DNA of 64,000 nucleotides, taken from positions 434,001 to 498,000 of the forward strand of contig CBDDFN010000020.1 in the NCBI GenBank assembly GCA_965227065.1, in the 5' to 3' direction. Below are positions 17,325 through 27,201 of the stretch, piece after piece (positions within the stretch are counted from its first letter, which is position 1; the number at the start of each line of letters is the position of its first letter). The DNA is from CBDDFN01 sp965227065 (GTDB lineage: Bacteria > Pseudomonadota > Alphaproteobacteria > SPJN01). The translations under genes were made by a program, and so were the position numbers. Under the pieces are notes generated by a model. That model had not been told where the DNA came from, did not search any database, and saw only the letters and a program-made list of their open reading frames with translations.

Positions 17325-18515
17325 ATGCTTGAGGGATTGCGCGTCGTAGAAATGGCCACTTATGTGGCTGCGCCGGCCGCCGGTGGAATTCTGGCCGACT
17401 GGGGCGCTGATGTGATCAAGGTCGAAAGCCCCAAGGGTGACCCGATCCGCCATTTCTTCGCCGGAACCAAAGCTGAAGATTTCGGCAATCCGGTGTTTGA
17501 TCTCGACAATCGCGGCAAGCGCGGCATCGCGCTCGACGTCAAAACCGAAGCCGGAGCCAAGGCGATGCAGGCCCTGCTCGCCCAGGCAGACATTTTCATC
17601 ACAAACTTGCGTCCCGGCGCGCTGGCCCGCGCAGGGTTGGACTATGACACCATGAAGGCGCTCAATCCCGGCCTGATTTACGGATCGGTCACCGGATATG
17701 GACTTGAAGGGGCCGAAGCTGACCGGCCCGCCATGGATATGGCGGCATTCTGGGCGCGCTCAGGCATGGCGATGCTGACAGGCCGCAAGGGCGAACCGCC
17801 TTTGCCGATGCGCATTGCGGTGGGCGATCACACAACCGGCATTGCGCTTGTGGCGGGCATTCTGGCGGCTGTGCATGACCGGGCGAAAACCGGGCAGGGG
17901 CGGCTTGTGGAAACCTCGCTTTTGCGCACCGGCATCTATTCGCTGGGCACCGATCTGTCGATCCAGCAGCGGATCGGCCGGGTGTCATCCACCAAATCGC
18001 GGCAGGAAGCGGCTGATCCGCTAACCAATGTCTACCCAACCAAGGATGATCGCTGGGTGATGATGCTGACGCGCCAGGGCGCGGATGATTTTGAGGGCTA
18101 TCTCAAGGCGCTGGGGCTTGATCTGTCGATTATGGACGATGAACGCTTTTCATCCCGCCGCGCGCGCATGAAAAATCGTGCCGAGGTGATTGAGCTGCTT
18201 GATCAGGGCTTTATGGCCTTCACGCTGGCTGAAATCATGCCCCGGCTCGATGAGCAGGACTTGATCTATGCGCCGGTGCAAAGCCCTGCCGATGTGATGG
18301 AAGACACACAAGCCCATGCGGCGGGTTCGTTCACCACAATTCCCACGCCGGAGGGGCCCATGGCTTCGATCGCAACGCCGGTGCGCTTTCATGGCGAGGG
18401 GGGTGCGACTGATCCTCACGGACCCGCACCCACTGTGGGAGAACATACCGAAGCCGTCTTGCGCGAGATCGGCTGCGACGAAGGTCTTATTTCCTCAATC
18501 GTAACAAAAGCTTGA
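17325..18515 (+). CDS. Family III CoA-transferase (CaiB/BaiF)
   Basis: A 396-residue class III CoA-transferase. MLEGLRVVEMATYVAAPAAG is the N-terminal signature. The catalytic aspartate, which carries the acyl anhydride, is probably Asp138 in PAMDMAAFWARSG, and GDHTTGIALVAGILAAVHDR is the conserved mid region. It exchanges CoA between acyl-CoA and a free acid, as in formyl-CoA, carnitine or bile acid metabolism; the substrate cannot be set here. GGGAGAG lies 5 bases before the ATG, and TTGACC at 17260-17265 may be the -35 element of its own promoter. Confidence 0.87.
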   Translation: MLEGLRVVEMATYVAAPAAGGILADWGADVIKVESPKGDPIRHFFAGTKAEDFGNPVFDLDNRGKRGIALDVKTEAGAKAMQALLAQADIFITNLRPGALARAGLDYDTMKALNPGLIYGSVTGYGLEGAEADRPAMDMAAFWARSGMAMLTGRKGEPPLPMRIAVGDHTTGIALVAGILAAVHDRAKTGQGRLVETSLLRTGIYSLGTDLSIQQRIGRVSSTKSRQEAADPLTNVYPTKDDRWVMMLTRQGADDFEGYLKALGLDLSIMDDERFSSRRARMKNRAEVIELLDQGFMAFTLAEIMPRLDEQDLIYAPVQSPADVMEDTQAHAAGSFTTIPTPEGPMASIATPVRFHGEGGATDPHGPAPTVGEHTEAVLREIGCDEGLISSIVTKA

Positions 18516-18628
18516 TAAGAAACCTGCTGAGCGCGGGTTGAACCGGCTAAGGGCTTGATGCTCTTTTAAGAACCAGCCTGTGCCTGTTTTTTAGGCATTA
18601 TGACCTCTAAAGCATCATGAAAATGCTT

Positions 18629-18657
18629 TTGTTTTCAAGGTGTTATGGTGTTAGGCT
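18629..18657 (+). promoter_or_regulatory. Candidate sigma-70 promoter for the ATP-grasp/transglutaminase cluster
   Basis: TTGTTT (18629-18634), a 17-base spacer, then TAGGCT (18652-18657), about 95 bases before the first gene of the cluster. The 237-base region from 18516 to 18752 holds no reading frame I can support. Confidence 0.35.
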
Positions 18658-18752
18658 AAAGCTGTTGTGGCGAAACCAGCGTGCAACAGTGCCGTGTGCT
18701 TCGGGCGCGGCCGTCATTTTGGGACCGGCAATCAAGCGTGGGGCTCGCATCT

Positions 18753-20234
18753 ATGGCAACCGTGACAGTCTTGTCTGAACACGCCACAAATTTCCCGCTC
18801 GACAGTTATGATCCAGGCGGTTTCTTTTGCGAATTGATGGGCGAGCCGGGCGATCCCGCCCGCAAACTGACCCAGCTTTTCGACAAGCTGCAAAAGCTTG
18901 ATCTGGCCGCGTTGCGCGCCCGCTCGGAAGATGCTGAACGCGAGCTGTTTGCGCTGGGGATCACCTTTACCGTTTATTCCGAACGCGATGTGATTGACCG
19001 CATCCTGCCCTTTGATGTGATCCCGCGGGTTCTGACGGCTGCGGATTGGGCGCATATTGATAAGGGCGTGCAGCAACGGGTTCAGGCCCTGAACCTCTTC
19101 CTTCACGACATTTATCATGACGGCAAGGTCATCAAGGACGGCGTTATCCCCGCCGATCTGGTTTACGGCAACGCCAATTATCTGCCCCAGATGAAGGATA
19201 TCGACGTTCCCGGCGGGGTTTATATCCACATTAACGGCACCGATCTGGTACGCGACGGCAAAGGTAATTTCCTTGTTCTGGAAGATAATGGCCGGGCGCC
19301 GTCGGGCGTTTCTTATGTGGTTGAAAACCGCCATTTGATGCAGCGCGCTTTCCCCGATTTGATGGAAGGCTTCCGTATCAAGCCAGTGTCTGATTACGGC
19401 GAACGGCTGCACGGCAAGCTGGCCGAGTGCGCGCCTGAAGGGGTGATGGACCCCCAGGTGGTTCTGCTGTCGCCCGGTGTTTTCAACTCCGCCTATTTTG
19501 AACATATCTTCCTCGCCCGCGAGATGGGCGTGCCGCTGGTTGAGGGCCGCGATCTGGTGGTTGAAGACGACAAGGTTTTCATGAAAACCGTGTCGGGGCT
19601 GAAGCCGGTTCATGTCATCTATCGGCGGATCAATGATGACTTCCTCGATCCTGAAGTGTTCAATCCCGACAGTATGCTGGGCGCCAAGGGCCTGATGCGC
19701 GCGGTGGCCAAAGGCACCGTCACGCTCGCCAATGCGGTGGGAACCGGGGTTGCCGATGACAAGGCGGTCTATGCCTATGTGCCGCAAATCATTCGCTATT
19801 ATCTTGATGAAGACCCGATCCTCGACAATGTCGAAACCCATATTTGCCGGACCCCGTCGGGTCTGAAATATACGCTTGATCATCTGGATCAGCTTGTGAC
19901 CAAGCCGGTGGGCGAGAGCGGCGGCTACGGCATTGTGATCGGTCCCAAAGCCTCGAAAACCGAGCTCAACGCCCTGCGCGATCGTCTGAAAGAAGATCCC
20001 GGCGCCTATATCAGCCAGCCGATGATTGAGCTGAGTGTTTGCCCCACCCTGACCGATGAGGGCGTGGCCCCGCGCCATGTTGATTTACGGCCCTTTGCGA
20101 TCACCGGCAAGGACACCTGGGTGCTGCCCGGCGGGTTAACGCGGGTCGCCCTCAAGAAAGGTTCGATCATCGTCAATTCAAGTCAGGGCGGCGGCACCAA
20201 GGACACATGGGTTCTTGAGGAGCGCCGGTCATGA
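18753..20234 (+). CDS. Circularly permuted ATP-grasp protein (COG2308)
   Basis: 493 residues from the ATG at 18753. Family landmarks include FDVIPRVLTAADWAHIDKGV, ALNLFLHDIYHDG, GGVYIHINGTDLVRDGKG, LEDNGRAPSGVSYVVENR and LDHLDQLVTKPVGESGGYG. These belong to the circularly permuted type 2 ATP-grasp family, predicted to form peptide or amide bonds using ATP. The C-terminal LDQLVTKPVGESGGYGIVIGP holds the ATP-binding lysine. The substrate is unknown. It overlaps the alpha-E gene by ATGA; the pair is repeated as a single fused protein further along. Confidence 0.88.
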   Translation: MATVTVLSEHATNFPLDSYDPGGFFCELMGEPGDPARKLTQLFDKLQKLDLAALRARSEDAERELFALGITFTVYSERDVIDRILPFDVIPRVLTAADWAHIDKGVQQRVQALNLFLHDIYHDGKVIKDGVIPADLVYGNANYLPQMKDIDVPGGVYIHINGTDLVRDGKGNFLVLEDNGRAPSGVSYVVENRHLMQRAFPDLMEGFRIKPVSDYGERLHGKLAECAPEGVMDPQVVLLSPGVFNSAYFEHIFLAREMGVPLVEGRDLVVEDDKVFMKTVSGLKPVHVIYRRINDDFLDPEVFNPDSMLGAKGLMRAVAKGTVTLANAVGTGVADDKAVYAYVPQIIRYYLDEDPILDNVETHICRTPSGLKYTLDHLDQLVTKPVGESGGYGIVIGPKASKTELNALRDRLKEDPGAYISQPMIELSVCPTLTDEGVAPRHVDLRPFAITGKDTWVLPGGLTRVALKKGSIIVNSSQGGGTKDTWVLEERRS

Positions 20235-21241
20235 GTGCGCTTCTCAGCCGCTATGCCGAGGCGAGCTATTGGCTTGCGCGTTATTTTGAGCGCGCCTCAA
20301 GCCTTGCCCGGATCTTTGAAGTGCAGACCAGCTTTTCGCGCGGCCGGGCGGACGATAATGACTGGGCCTGGATCATCGCGCTTTATTCCGATGAGGAATT
20401 GTTCGCCGAACGTCATGATGAGGCGACCGCGTCCAATGTGACGAATTTCTATGTCGCGGATTTGCACAATCCCAGTTCAGTCCTGTCATCGGTGCGCGCG
20501 GCGCGGGAAAATGCGCGAACCCTGCGGCCGCTGATTTCAACCGAGATGTGGACGCAGGCCAATGGCTTTTACAACAAGCTGCTGGCTTTGGGTGCGACCG
20601 ACTTTGGCGAGACGCGCCTGTCGCGCACCTGCGATATGATCAAGCATGGCGCTTACAATCAGATCGGTGTGGCAGAAAGCACGCTTTATCGGGATGAAAG
20701 CTGGTCGTTCTTCCGGCTGGGCCAGATGACGGAACGGGCCGATCAGATCTCGCGCCTGCTGGATGTGAAATTTGCCCGGCGGGCAACGCGTGGCGATGAT
20801 GAAGAGTATGATATCCGCGCGGATTTTTCGTCCTGGACGATCCTGCTGCGCTCGGCGGCGGCCTATCATGCCTTCCGCCGGGTCGAGCCGAGCGGGTCGG
20901 ACCCCGACTCAATTGCGCGTTTTCTGATTTTTGATGCGCGCTTTCCCCGTTCGGTCGCCTTTTGCGTGGGCGAGGCTCAACGCTGCCTTTATACGTTGCG
21001 CTCCGCCTTTTATCTCAAAGGGGCCAACACCGCGCTGGAGCATATGGAGATCATGATTGAGGGGCTTGAAACCGCTTCTCATGATGATTTGCTGGTCGAC
21101 CGGCTTCACGAGTTTAATGACTGGGTGCAAGGCCAATTGATCGGTCTCACCGCCGAGCTTGGCGTGAGCTTCTTTGGCCATGACCCGGTGCCCGCCCAAA
21201 GCCAATTCCAATCTTCCGAGCCTGCGAAAAAGGCCGGCTAA
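20231..21241 (+). CDS. Alpha-E domain protein (DUF403, COG2307)
   Basis: A 336-residue all-alpha protein. LLSRYAEASYWLARYFERASSLARI is the typical start, with the conserved ERA triad, and SRTCDMIKHGAYNQIGVAEST, FRLGQMTERADQISRLLDVK and ARFPRSVAFCV are conserved further along. The family always travels with circularly permuted ATP-grasp and transglutaminase genes; no biochemical activity is firmly assigned. It is coupled to the upstream gene and followed 22 bases later by the transglutaminase/DUF2126 gene. Confidence 0.87.
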   Translation: MSALLSRYAEASYWLARYFERASSLARIFEVQTSFSRGRADDNDWAWIIALYSDEELFAERHDEATASNVTNFYVADLHNPSSVLSSVRAARENARTLRPLISTEMWTQANGFYNKLLALGATDFGETRLSRTCDMIKHGAYNQIGVAESTLYRDESWSFFRLGQMTERADQISRLLDVKFARRATRGDDEEYDIRADFSSWTILLRSAAAYHAFRRVEPSGSDPDSIARFLIFDARFPRSVAFCVGEAQRCLYTLRSAFYLKGANTALEHMEIMIEGLETASHDDLLVDRLHEFNDWVQGQLIGLTAELGVSFFGHDPVPAQSQFQSSEPAKKAG

Positions 21242-21263
21242 TCGCATACAGGACGACCACGCC

Positions 21264-24200
21264 ATGACGCTCCAAGTCGCGCTGACGCACCGGACCGCCT
21301 ATCAGTATGACCGGTTGGTCTCCATGGGTCCGCATATCATCCGCTTGCGGCCCGCCCCGCATGCGCGCACGCCGATCCTGAGCTATTCGCAAAAACTGTC
21401 GCCCGATGAGCATTTCATCAATTGGCAGCAAGACCCGTTCGGCAATTATATGGCGCGGGTGATCATTCCTGAGAAGACGGATCATTTCTCGGTTACCATC
21501 GATCTGGTTGCCGAGCTTGAGCCGATCAACCCGTTTGATTTCTTCATTGCCGATGAAGCCAAGGAATGGCCGTTCTCTTATCCCAAAGAGGAAAAGGTCG
21601 ATCTGCTGCCCTATCTGATCCCGGTTCCCGCCGGACCTTTGATGACGCGCTACCTGAAAAAAGTTGAAGCCATCAAGGAAGAGACGACGCTCGATTTCAT
21701 TGTCGCCGTCAACCGCATGCTTGAGCAGGACATTTCCTACCTGATCCGCATGGAGCCGGGGGTGCAGACACCCGAACAGACACTGAAAAACGGGTCGGGC
21801 TCGTGCCGAGATTCAGGCTGGCTGCTTGTGCAGATATTCCGCCATCTGGGTCTCGCGGCGCGCTTTGTGTCGGGCTATCTGATCCAGCTCAAGGCCGATC
21901 AGGAATCGCTGGATGGTCCATCGGGCGCGGCGGAGGATTTCACCGATCTGCACGCCTGGACCGAAGTTTATGTGCCCGGTGCGGGCTGGATCGGGCTTGA
22001 TCCGACATCAGGTTTGCTGGCGGCCGAAGGTCACATTCCGCTGGCGGCCACGCCCCATCCGATTTCAGCGGCCCCGATCACCGGCGCGCTTGACGAGGCC
22101 GAGGTCGAGTTTGAGTTCGACATGCAAGTCACGCGCATCAAGGAAACCCCGCGCGTCACCCTGCCTTATACTGACGAGACCTGGGACGACATCAAGGCGC
22201 TGGGCGAGAAAGTCGACCGCGAGCTTGAAAAGGAAGATGTCCGTCTCACCATGGGCGGGGAGCCGACCTTCGTTTCCATCGACGATATGGAAGGGGATGA
22301 GTGGAACACCGCCGCCGTTGGTCCGACCAAGCGGTTCCTGGCTGAAAATCTGGCCCGGCGTTTGCAGAAGAAATTCGCACCCGGCGGGTTGATGCATTAC
22401 GGCCAGGGCAAATGGTATCCCGGCGAGCAATTGCCGCGCTGGTCGTTTTCAATCTATTGGCGCGATGATGAGGAGCCCTTGTGGCTCAATCATGATCTCA
22501 TCGACACTGAAAAGCCCAAACGCACGGTCGAAGCCGGCGAGGCACAAGCCTTTGCGCGCAAGCTGTGTACCACGCTGGGCTTGGCCGATGATGTCGCCAT
22601 TCCGGCTTACGAAGACCCCGCGCACTTCATGCTGGTTGAGCAGAAATTGCCGCTAAATGTCGATGTCACCGATCCCAAGATCAAGGATGTGCAGGAACGC
22701 AAACGCATCATCAAAGTGTTTGAGCGCGGCCTTGATAAGCCCTCTGGCTTTGTGCTGCCCATTCAGGTCTGGCATTCAAAGGACCGCCGCCGTTGGGTGA
22801 CCGAACGGTGGCGCTTCCGCCGCGAAAAGCTGTTCCTGATGCCTGGCGATTCGCCGGTCGGCTTCCGGCTGCCGCTGCAGTCGCTCGATTTCATTCCTCA
22901 AAGCGCCTATCCCCATGTCCAGCCGCGCGATCCGTTTGATCCGCGCCCGCAAATGCCCAAACGCTCCGAGCTTGTCATGCAGCGCAAGACCGAAACGCTC
23001 AAAGCGCCGGAGCCGCCCCAGGACACGCCCGATGAAGTGACGGGCTCGGTACGGACCGCGCTGAGTATTGAGCCGCGCGATAATCATTTGTGTGTGTTCA
23101 TGCCGCCGCTTGAAGATGCCGAAGATTATGCCGCGCTGATTGCCGCGATTGAGGAAACCGCCAAGGCGGTTGATTTGCCGGTTCATATTGAAGGCTATGA
23201 GCCGCCCTTTGATCCGCGGTTGAACGTGATCAAAGTGACGCCCGACCCCGGTGTGATCGAGGTCAATATCCATCCCTCCAAGAACTGGAAGGAAGCGGTC
23301 GCGACTACCGAAATCCTCTATGAGGAAGCGCGGCTGTCGCGGCTGGGGACCGAAAAATTCATGCTGGATGGCAAGCATTCGGGCACCGGCGGGGGCAATC
23401 ATATTGTGCTGGGCGGCAAGGCGCCTGAACACAGCCCGTTCCTGCGGCGGCCTGATTTGCTGGCCAGCCTGATCCGCTATTGGCAGTGCCATCCCAGCCT
23501 GTCCTATCTGTTTTCGGGCCTGTTTATCGGGCCGACCAGTCAGGCCCCGCGCGTGGATGAGGCGCGCCATGAAGGGCTGTATGAGCTTGAGATTGCGCTC
23601 AATCAGGTGCCTGAGCCGGGCGCGGGCCATATCCCGCATTGGCTGGTTGACCGGCTGTTCCGCAATCTGCTGATTGATGTCACCGGCAACACGCACCGGG
23701 CCGAAATCTGCATCGACAAGCTTTATTCGCCCGATGGACCGACGGGCCGGTTGGGACTGGTGGAGTTCCGGTCTTTCGAAATGCCGCCCCATGCGCGGAT
23801 GAGCCTGGCCCAGCAATTGCTGCTGCGGGCGATCATTGCGCGGTTGTGGAAGGCGCCCTTCAAGGGCCGTCTGGTGCGGTGGGGGACCGCCCTTCATGAC
23901 AAATTCATGCTGCCCCATTTTGTGTGGAGCGATTTTGAAGACGTCATTGATGATCTCAATCGCGCGGGCTTCCCCATCAAGGCCGACTGGTTCCGCCCCC
24001 ATGCCGAATTCCGCTTCCCCGTGATCGGCACCCATGCGGTCAAGGGCATTGCGCTTGAGCTGCGCACCGCGCTTGAACCGTGGAACGTGCTGGGTGAAGA
24101 AGGCGCGGTCGGTGGCACGGCGCGCTATGTCGACAGCTCTTTGGAGCGGGTTCAGGTCAAGGTCACCGGCGATCAGGGCGAACGCTATCAACTGGCCTGC

Positions 24201-24554
24201 AATGGCGTGGCGGTGCCGCTGCAACCCACCGGGCGGGCGGGAGAATTTGTGGCAGGCGTCCGCTACCGGGCGTGGCAGCCCTGGTCGGCGCTTCATCCCA
24301 CAATTGGTGTTCACACACCGTTGGGCTTTGATGTGGTGGATGGCTGGACGGGCCGGTCGGTCGGCGGATGCCGCTATCATGTCAGCCATCCCGGCGGGCG
24401 GTCCCACGACACATTCCCGGTCAATGCGTTTGAGGCCTCGGGCCGCCGCCGCGCGCGATTTGAAACAATTAACCATACCAGCGGCGCAATGACGCTGGGG
24501 CCTGCGCTGGTGGACCGCGATTATCCCCACACACTTGATTTGCGCCGGTTCTAG
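21264..24554 (+). CDS. Transglutaminase-like / DUF2126 fusion protein
   Basis: 1096 residues from the ATG at 21264. Residues 1-290 are a transglutaminase-like cysteine peptidase domain: the catalytic Cys lies in NGSGSCRDSGWLLVQ, His in DLHAWTEVYVPGAGW and Asp in LDPTSG. The remaining 800 residues are DUF2126: LTMGGEPTFVSIDD, YWRDDEEPLWLNHDLI, HIEGYEPPFDPRLNVIKVTPDPG, EVNIHPSKNW, DGKHSGTGGGNHIVLGG and RSFEMPPHARMSLAQQLLLR are visible, arguing for a glutamine-synthetase/ATP-grasp-like ligase core. The fusion is the usual form. Together the cluster looks like a system that makes and trims a peptide-like product. Confidence 0.87.
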   Translation: MTLQVALTHRTAYQYDRLVSMGPHIIRLRPAPHARTPILSYSQKLSPDEHFINWQQDPFGNYMARVIIPEKTDHFSVTIDLVAELEPINPFDFFIADEAKEWPFSYPKEEKVDLLPYLIPVPAGPLMTRYLKKVEAIKEETTLDFIVAVNRMLEQDISYLIRMEPGVQTPEQTLKNGSGSCRDSGWLLVQIFRHLGLAARFVSGYLIQLKADQESLDGPSGAAEDFTDLHAWTEVYVPGAGWIGLDPTSGLLAAEGHIPLAATPHPISAAPITGALDEAEVEFEFDMQVTRIKETPRVTLPYTDETWDDIKALGEKVDRELEKEDVRLTMGGEPTFVSIDDMEGDEWNTAAVGPTKRFLAENLARRLQKKFAPGGLMHYGQGKWYPGEQLPRWSFSIYWRDDEEPLWLNHDLIDTEKPKRTVEAGEAQAFARKLCTTLGLADDVAIPAYEDPAHFMLVEQKLPLNVDVTDPKIKDVQERKRIIKVFERGLDKPSGFVLPIQVWHSKDRRRWVTERWRFRREKLFLMPGDSPVGFRLPLQSLDFIPQSAYPHVQPRDPFDPRPQMPKRSELVMQRKTETLKAPEPPQDTPDEVTGSVRTALSIEPRDNHLCVFMPPLEDAEDYAALIAAIEETAKAVDLPVHIEGYEPPFDPRLNVIKVTPDPGVIEVNIHPSKNWKEAVATTEILYEEARLSRLGTEKFMLDGKHSGTGGGNHIVLGGKAPEHSPFLRRPDLLASLIRYWQCHPSLSYLFSGLFIGPTSQAPRVDEARHEGLYELEIALNQVPEPGAGHIPHWLVDRLFRNLLIDVTGNTHRAEICIDKLYSPDGPTGRLGLVEFRSFEMPPHARMSLAQQLLLRAIIARLWKAPFKGRLVRWGTALHDKFMLPHFVWSDFEDVIDDLNRAGFPIKADWFRPHAEFRFPVIGTHAVKGIALELRTALEPWNVLGEEGAVGGTARYVDSSLERVQVKVTGDQGERYQLACNGVAVPLQPTGRAGEFVAGVRYRAWQPWSALHPTIGVHTPLGFDVVDGWTGRSVGGCRYHVSHPGGRSHDTFPVNAFEASGRRRARFETINHTSGAMTLGPALVDRDYPHTLDLRRF

Positions 24555-24621
24555 TTTCGGTCATAAGAGGCTGATATGGTCGCGGCCGCGCGCAAGGGGC
24601 GCGCCACGGTGAAAGTCTGAC

Positions 24622-27201
24622 ATGGAACAGCAAGTCCAGCTTCAAGGGGCGCGGCGGGGTGCCGATCTCGCCTCCAGCTATGCGCCCATTCCCGGTGTCC
24701 ATGATGAGATGATGGACGCCAATGGCACTTTGCGGCCCCATTGGACGGGATTGGTCGACGCGGTCAATACCATGACCCAGAAGGAGCGGCGCAATCTTGG
24801 CGATCAGATCAACCGTCTGGTGCGCGAACATGATGTCGCCCATGACATTTTCGCCGATCCCGATTCGCCCAGTGAACCCTGGGCGGTGGACCTCTTCCCG
24901 CTGATTTTTTCGCCTCAGGATTGGGCGGTGCTGGAACCGGCCCTTTTGCAGCGCGCGCGGCTGGCCAATGCTTTGCTGGGCGATATTTACGGGCCGCAAC
25001 GAACCTTGAAGACGGGCCTTGTGCCGCCCGCCATGATTTTTAATGACCGGCATTTTGCACGGCCTGCTTATGGTATCGCCCCGCGGTCGGGCTATGTGCA
25101 GTTCTTTGCGGTTGATGTCGTCCGCTCCGCCGAAGGGCAGTGGCAAATTGTCGATTGCCACACCGAAACTCCGGCCGGGCCGGGTCTGGCGCTCGCCAAT
25201 CGGGTGATCACCGCCCAGACGCTGCCCAACCTGTTCCGCACCTGCAAGGTGGTGCGGCTGGCGCGCTATTTTCAGGCCATGCAGGCCGAGCTTGCCCGCC
25301 GCGCCGGCCGGGCCGATCCGCGCATTGCGCTGATCACGCCGGGCGCGCATCACGATGATTATTTCTCCCACGCCTATCTGGCGCGCTATCTCAACTTCTT
25401 TCTGGTTGAGGGCGGTGATGTGCAGATTGTCGGCTCCCGCGCGTTTTTGAAGACGCTGGAAGGGCTGAAATCGATTGATCTGATCGTGCGGTGTGCCGAA
25501 GGCATTTACAGCGACCCGCTTGAGCTTGATCCGTCGGGCTTTCTGGGCCCTGTCGGACTGTTACAAGCCTGCCGGACGGACACGGATTTTGTGGTCAATC
25601 CGATCGGCTCAGCGGTGGCGGAAAATCGTGGCCTGTCGCCCATTATGGGCGAGCTTGCGCGGGAGCTGCTCAATGAGGATTTGCTGATCCCCGATGTGCC
25701 GCGCGTGTGGCTCGGCGATCCTGGTGCACGGGACTATGTGCTGCAAAATCTCGACCGCTATATCATCAAGCCTGCCCAGGAAGGGACGGGACGCGCTGGT
25801 CATGGGGCCGGTGGGATTGTCGGCGCCGAACTTGATGAGGCCGCCCTTGAGGAGCTGAAGACCCGCATCAGCCTGTTTGGCGCAGAATATATCGCCGATG
25901 AAATCCGGCCCGTCGGCACAACGCCGAGCCATGGCCCCAAAGGACTTGAGCCGGTGCCGTTTATGGCGCGGCTTTATGTGTCGATGACGAGTGAAGGCTT
26001 TGCAGTGCTGCCCGGTGGTCTGTCGCTGACAGTGGGCGCTGATACAGCCAGCCTGCCCAAAGGTCCCGAAGGTCATTCGCGCGATGTCTGGGTGATCGCC
26101 GGTGAAGAAACACCCGCCGGCTTCCAGCCCAATCCGCCAACCGCTGAAACAGCGCGGATAGAGCGCTCCAGCCGGGGGCTGCAAAGCCGGGTGGCTGACA
26201 ATCTGTTCTGGCTGGGCCGCTATGTCGAACGCGCCGACTGGGTCTTGCGGATGGAGCGGTCCGCCTTGCACCGGCTTGAAAATGAGGAGCGGGACGGCGA
26301 GGGGCTCGCTTCGGTCAAAGCCGCGCTTGATCTGTTGCTCGACAAGGATGTCAGCACGCTCAAACCCTTGCCCGATGAGCCGCTCGGCTCGGCGGTCGAG
26401 GCCCGCATGCGTGCCTTGTTTGAAACCCCTGACCACGCCTTTTCGGTCCGCAATACTCTGGGCAATGTGCACCAGGTTGCGGCCATGACGCGCGACCGGC
26501 TGTCATTGGAGGCGTGGCGGACGCTCAACACGTTCAACACCCATCCCGAATGGCGGCGCGAACGCATGCCGGTCAGCCCGCGGGTGGCGCTTGAACAGTT
26601 TGAATCGGGCATCACCACCATGGCGGCCTTTTCGGGCATGGCGGTTGAAAACATGACCCGCAATTATGGCTGGCGCTTCATGGATATGGGGCGGCGGATT
26701 GAACGGGCGCAGCATCTGTCGGAATTGCTGTCGACCCTGTTCCGCGAACCCAACTCCGATGAGACCCGCGAAGCCGAAGATTTGCTGTTCGTGCTGGAAC
26801 TGGCCGACAGTTATATCACCTACCGCTCGCGCTACCGCTTTGCGCCGGCCTTGCCGCTGGTGCTGGACCTGTTGCTGATTGATGAGACCAATCCGCGCTC
26901 CATCGCCTTCCAGCTGCATCATATTGCCCAGCATCTTGATGCACTGCCACTGGCGGCCAAGGATGCGGTGCGCGAGGATGATCAGCGCAAGATCCTGATG
27001 ATGCTGACGGCGGTTCGCCTGGCCGACGTCAATGATTTGAGTGAGACGGACGATGAGGGTGAGCGATCCGATCTCGCCGCATTGTTTGATGCGTTGATCA
27101 CCGGCCTGCCTGAATTGTCCGAAATTGTCACGCGGCGGTATCTGTCGCTGACGGAGGATATTCCCCGCCGTCTCTATACGCGTTTGGGGACACCGCTATG
27201 A
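24622..27201 (+). CDS. Fused circularly permuted ATP-grasp and alpha-E protein
   Basis: 859 residues. The first 490 repeat the ATP-grasp family (LFPLIFSPQDWAVLEPALLQRA, LLGDIYGPQ, DNLDRYIIKPAQEGTGRAG-like loop), and 520-859 the alpha-E domain (VADNLFWLGRYVERADWVLR, MGRRIERAQHLSELL, NPRSIAFQLHHIAQHLD). It is therefore a paralogue of the two separate genes at 18753-21241 joined in one chain. This long form is seen in other Proteobacteria. The two halves probably touch in the separate system too. It overlaps the next transglutaminase by ATGA. Confidence 0.87.
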   Translation: MEQQVQLQGARRGADLASSYAPIPGVHDEMMDANGTLRPHWTGLVDAVNTMTQKERRNLGDQINRLVREHDVAHDIFADPDSPSEPWAVDLFPLIFSPQDWAVLEPALLQRARLANALLGDIYGPQRTLKTGLVPPAMIFNDRHFARPAYGIAPRSGYVQFFAVDVVRSAEGQWQIVDCHTETPAGPGLALANRVITAQTLPNLFRTCKVVRLARYFQAMQAELARRAGRADPRIALITPGAHHDDYFSHAYLARYLNFFLVEGGDVQIVGSRAFLKTLEGLKSIDLIVRCAEGIYSDPLELDPSGFLGPVGLLQACRTDTDFVVNPIGSAVAENRGLSPIMGELARELLNEDLLIPDVPRVWLGDPGARDYVLQNLDRYIIKPAQEGTGRAGHGAGGIVGAELDEAALEELKTRISLFGAEYIADEIRPVGTTPSHGPKGLEPVPFMARLYVSMTSEGFAVLPGGLSLTVGADTASLPKGPEGHSRDVWVIAGEETPAGFQPNPPTAETARIERSSRGLQSRVADNLFWLGRYVERADWVLRMERSALHRLENEERDGEGLASVKAALDLLLDKDVSTLKPLPDEPLGSAVEARMRALFETPDHAFSVRNTLGNVHQVAAMTRDRLSLEAWRTLNTFNTHPEWRRERMPVSPRVALEQFESGITTMAAFSGMAVENMTRNYGWRFMDMGRRIERAQHLSELLSTLFREPNSDETREAEDLLFVLELADSYITYRSRYRFAPALPLVLDLLLIDETNPRSIAFQLHHIAQHLDALPLAAKDAVREDDQRKILMMLTAVRLADVNDLSETDDEGERSDLAALFDALITGLPELSEIVTRRYLSLTEDIPRRLYTRLGTPL

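Noticed and set aside
22776..24530. A 584-residue open frame opposite the DUF2126 gene
   Set aside because: Antisense to a clear conserved protein; Arg/Gln/His-rich shadow composition.
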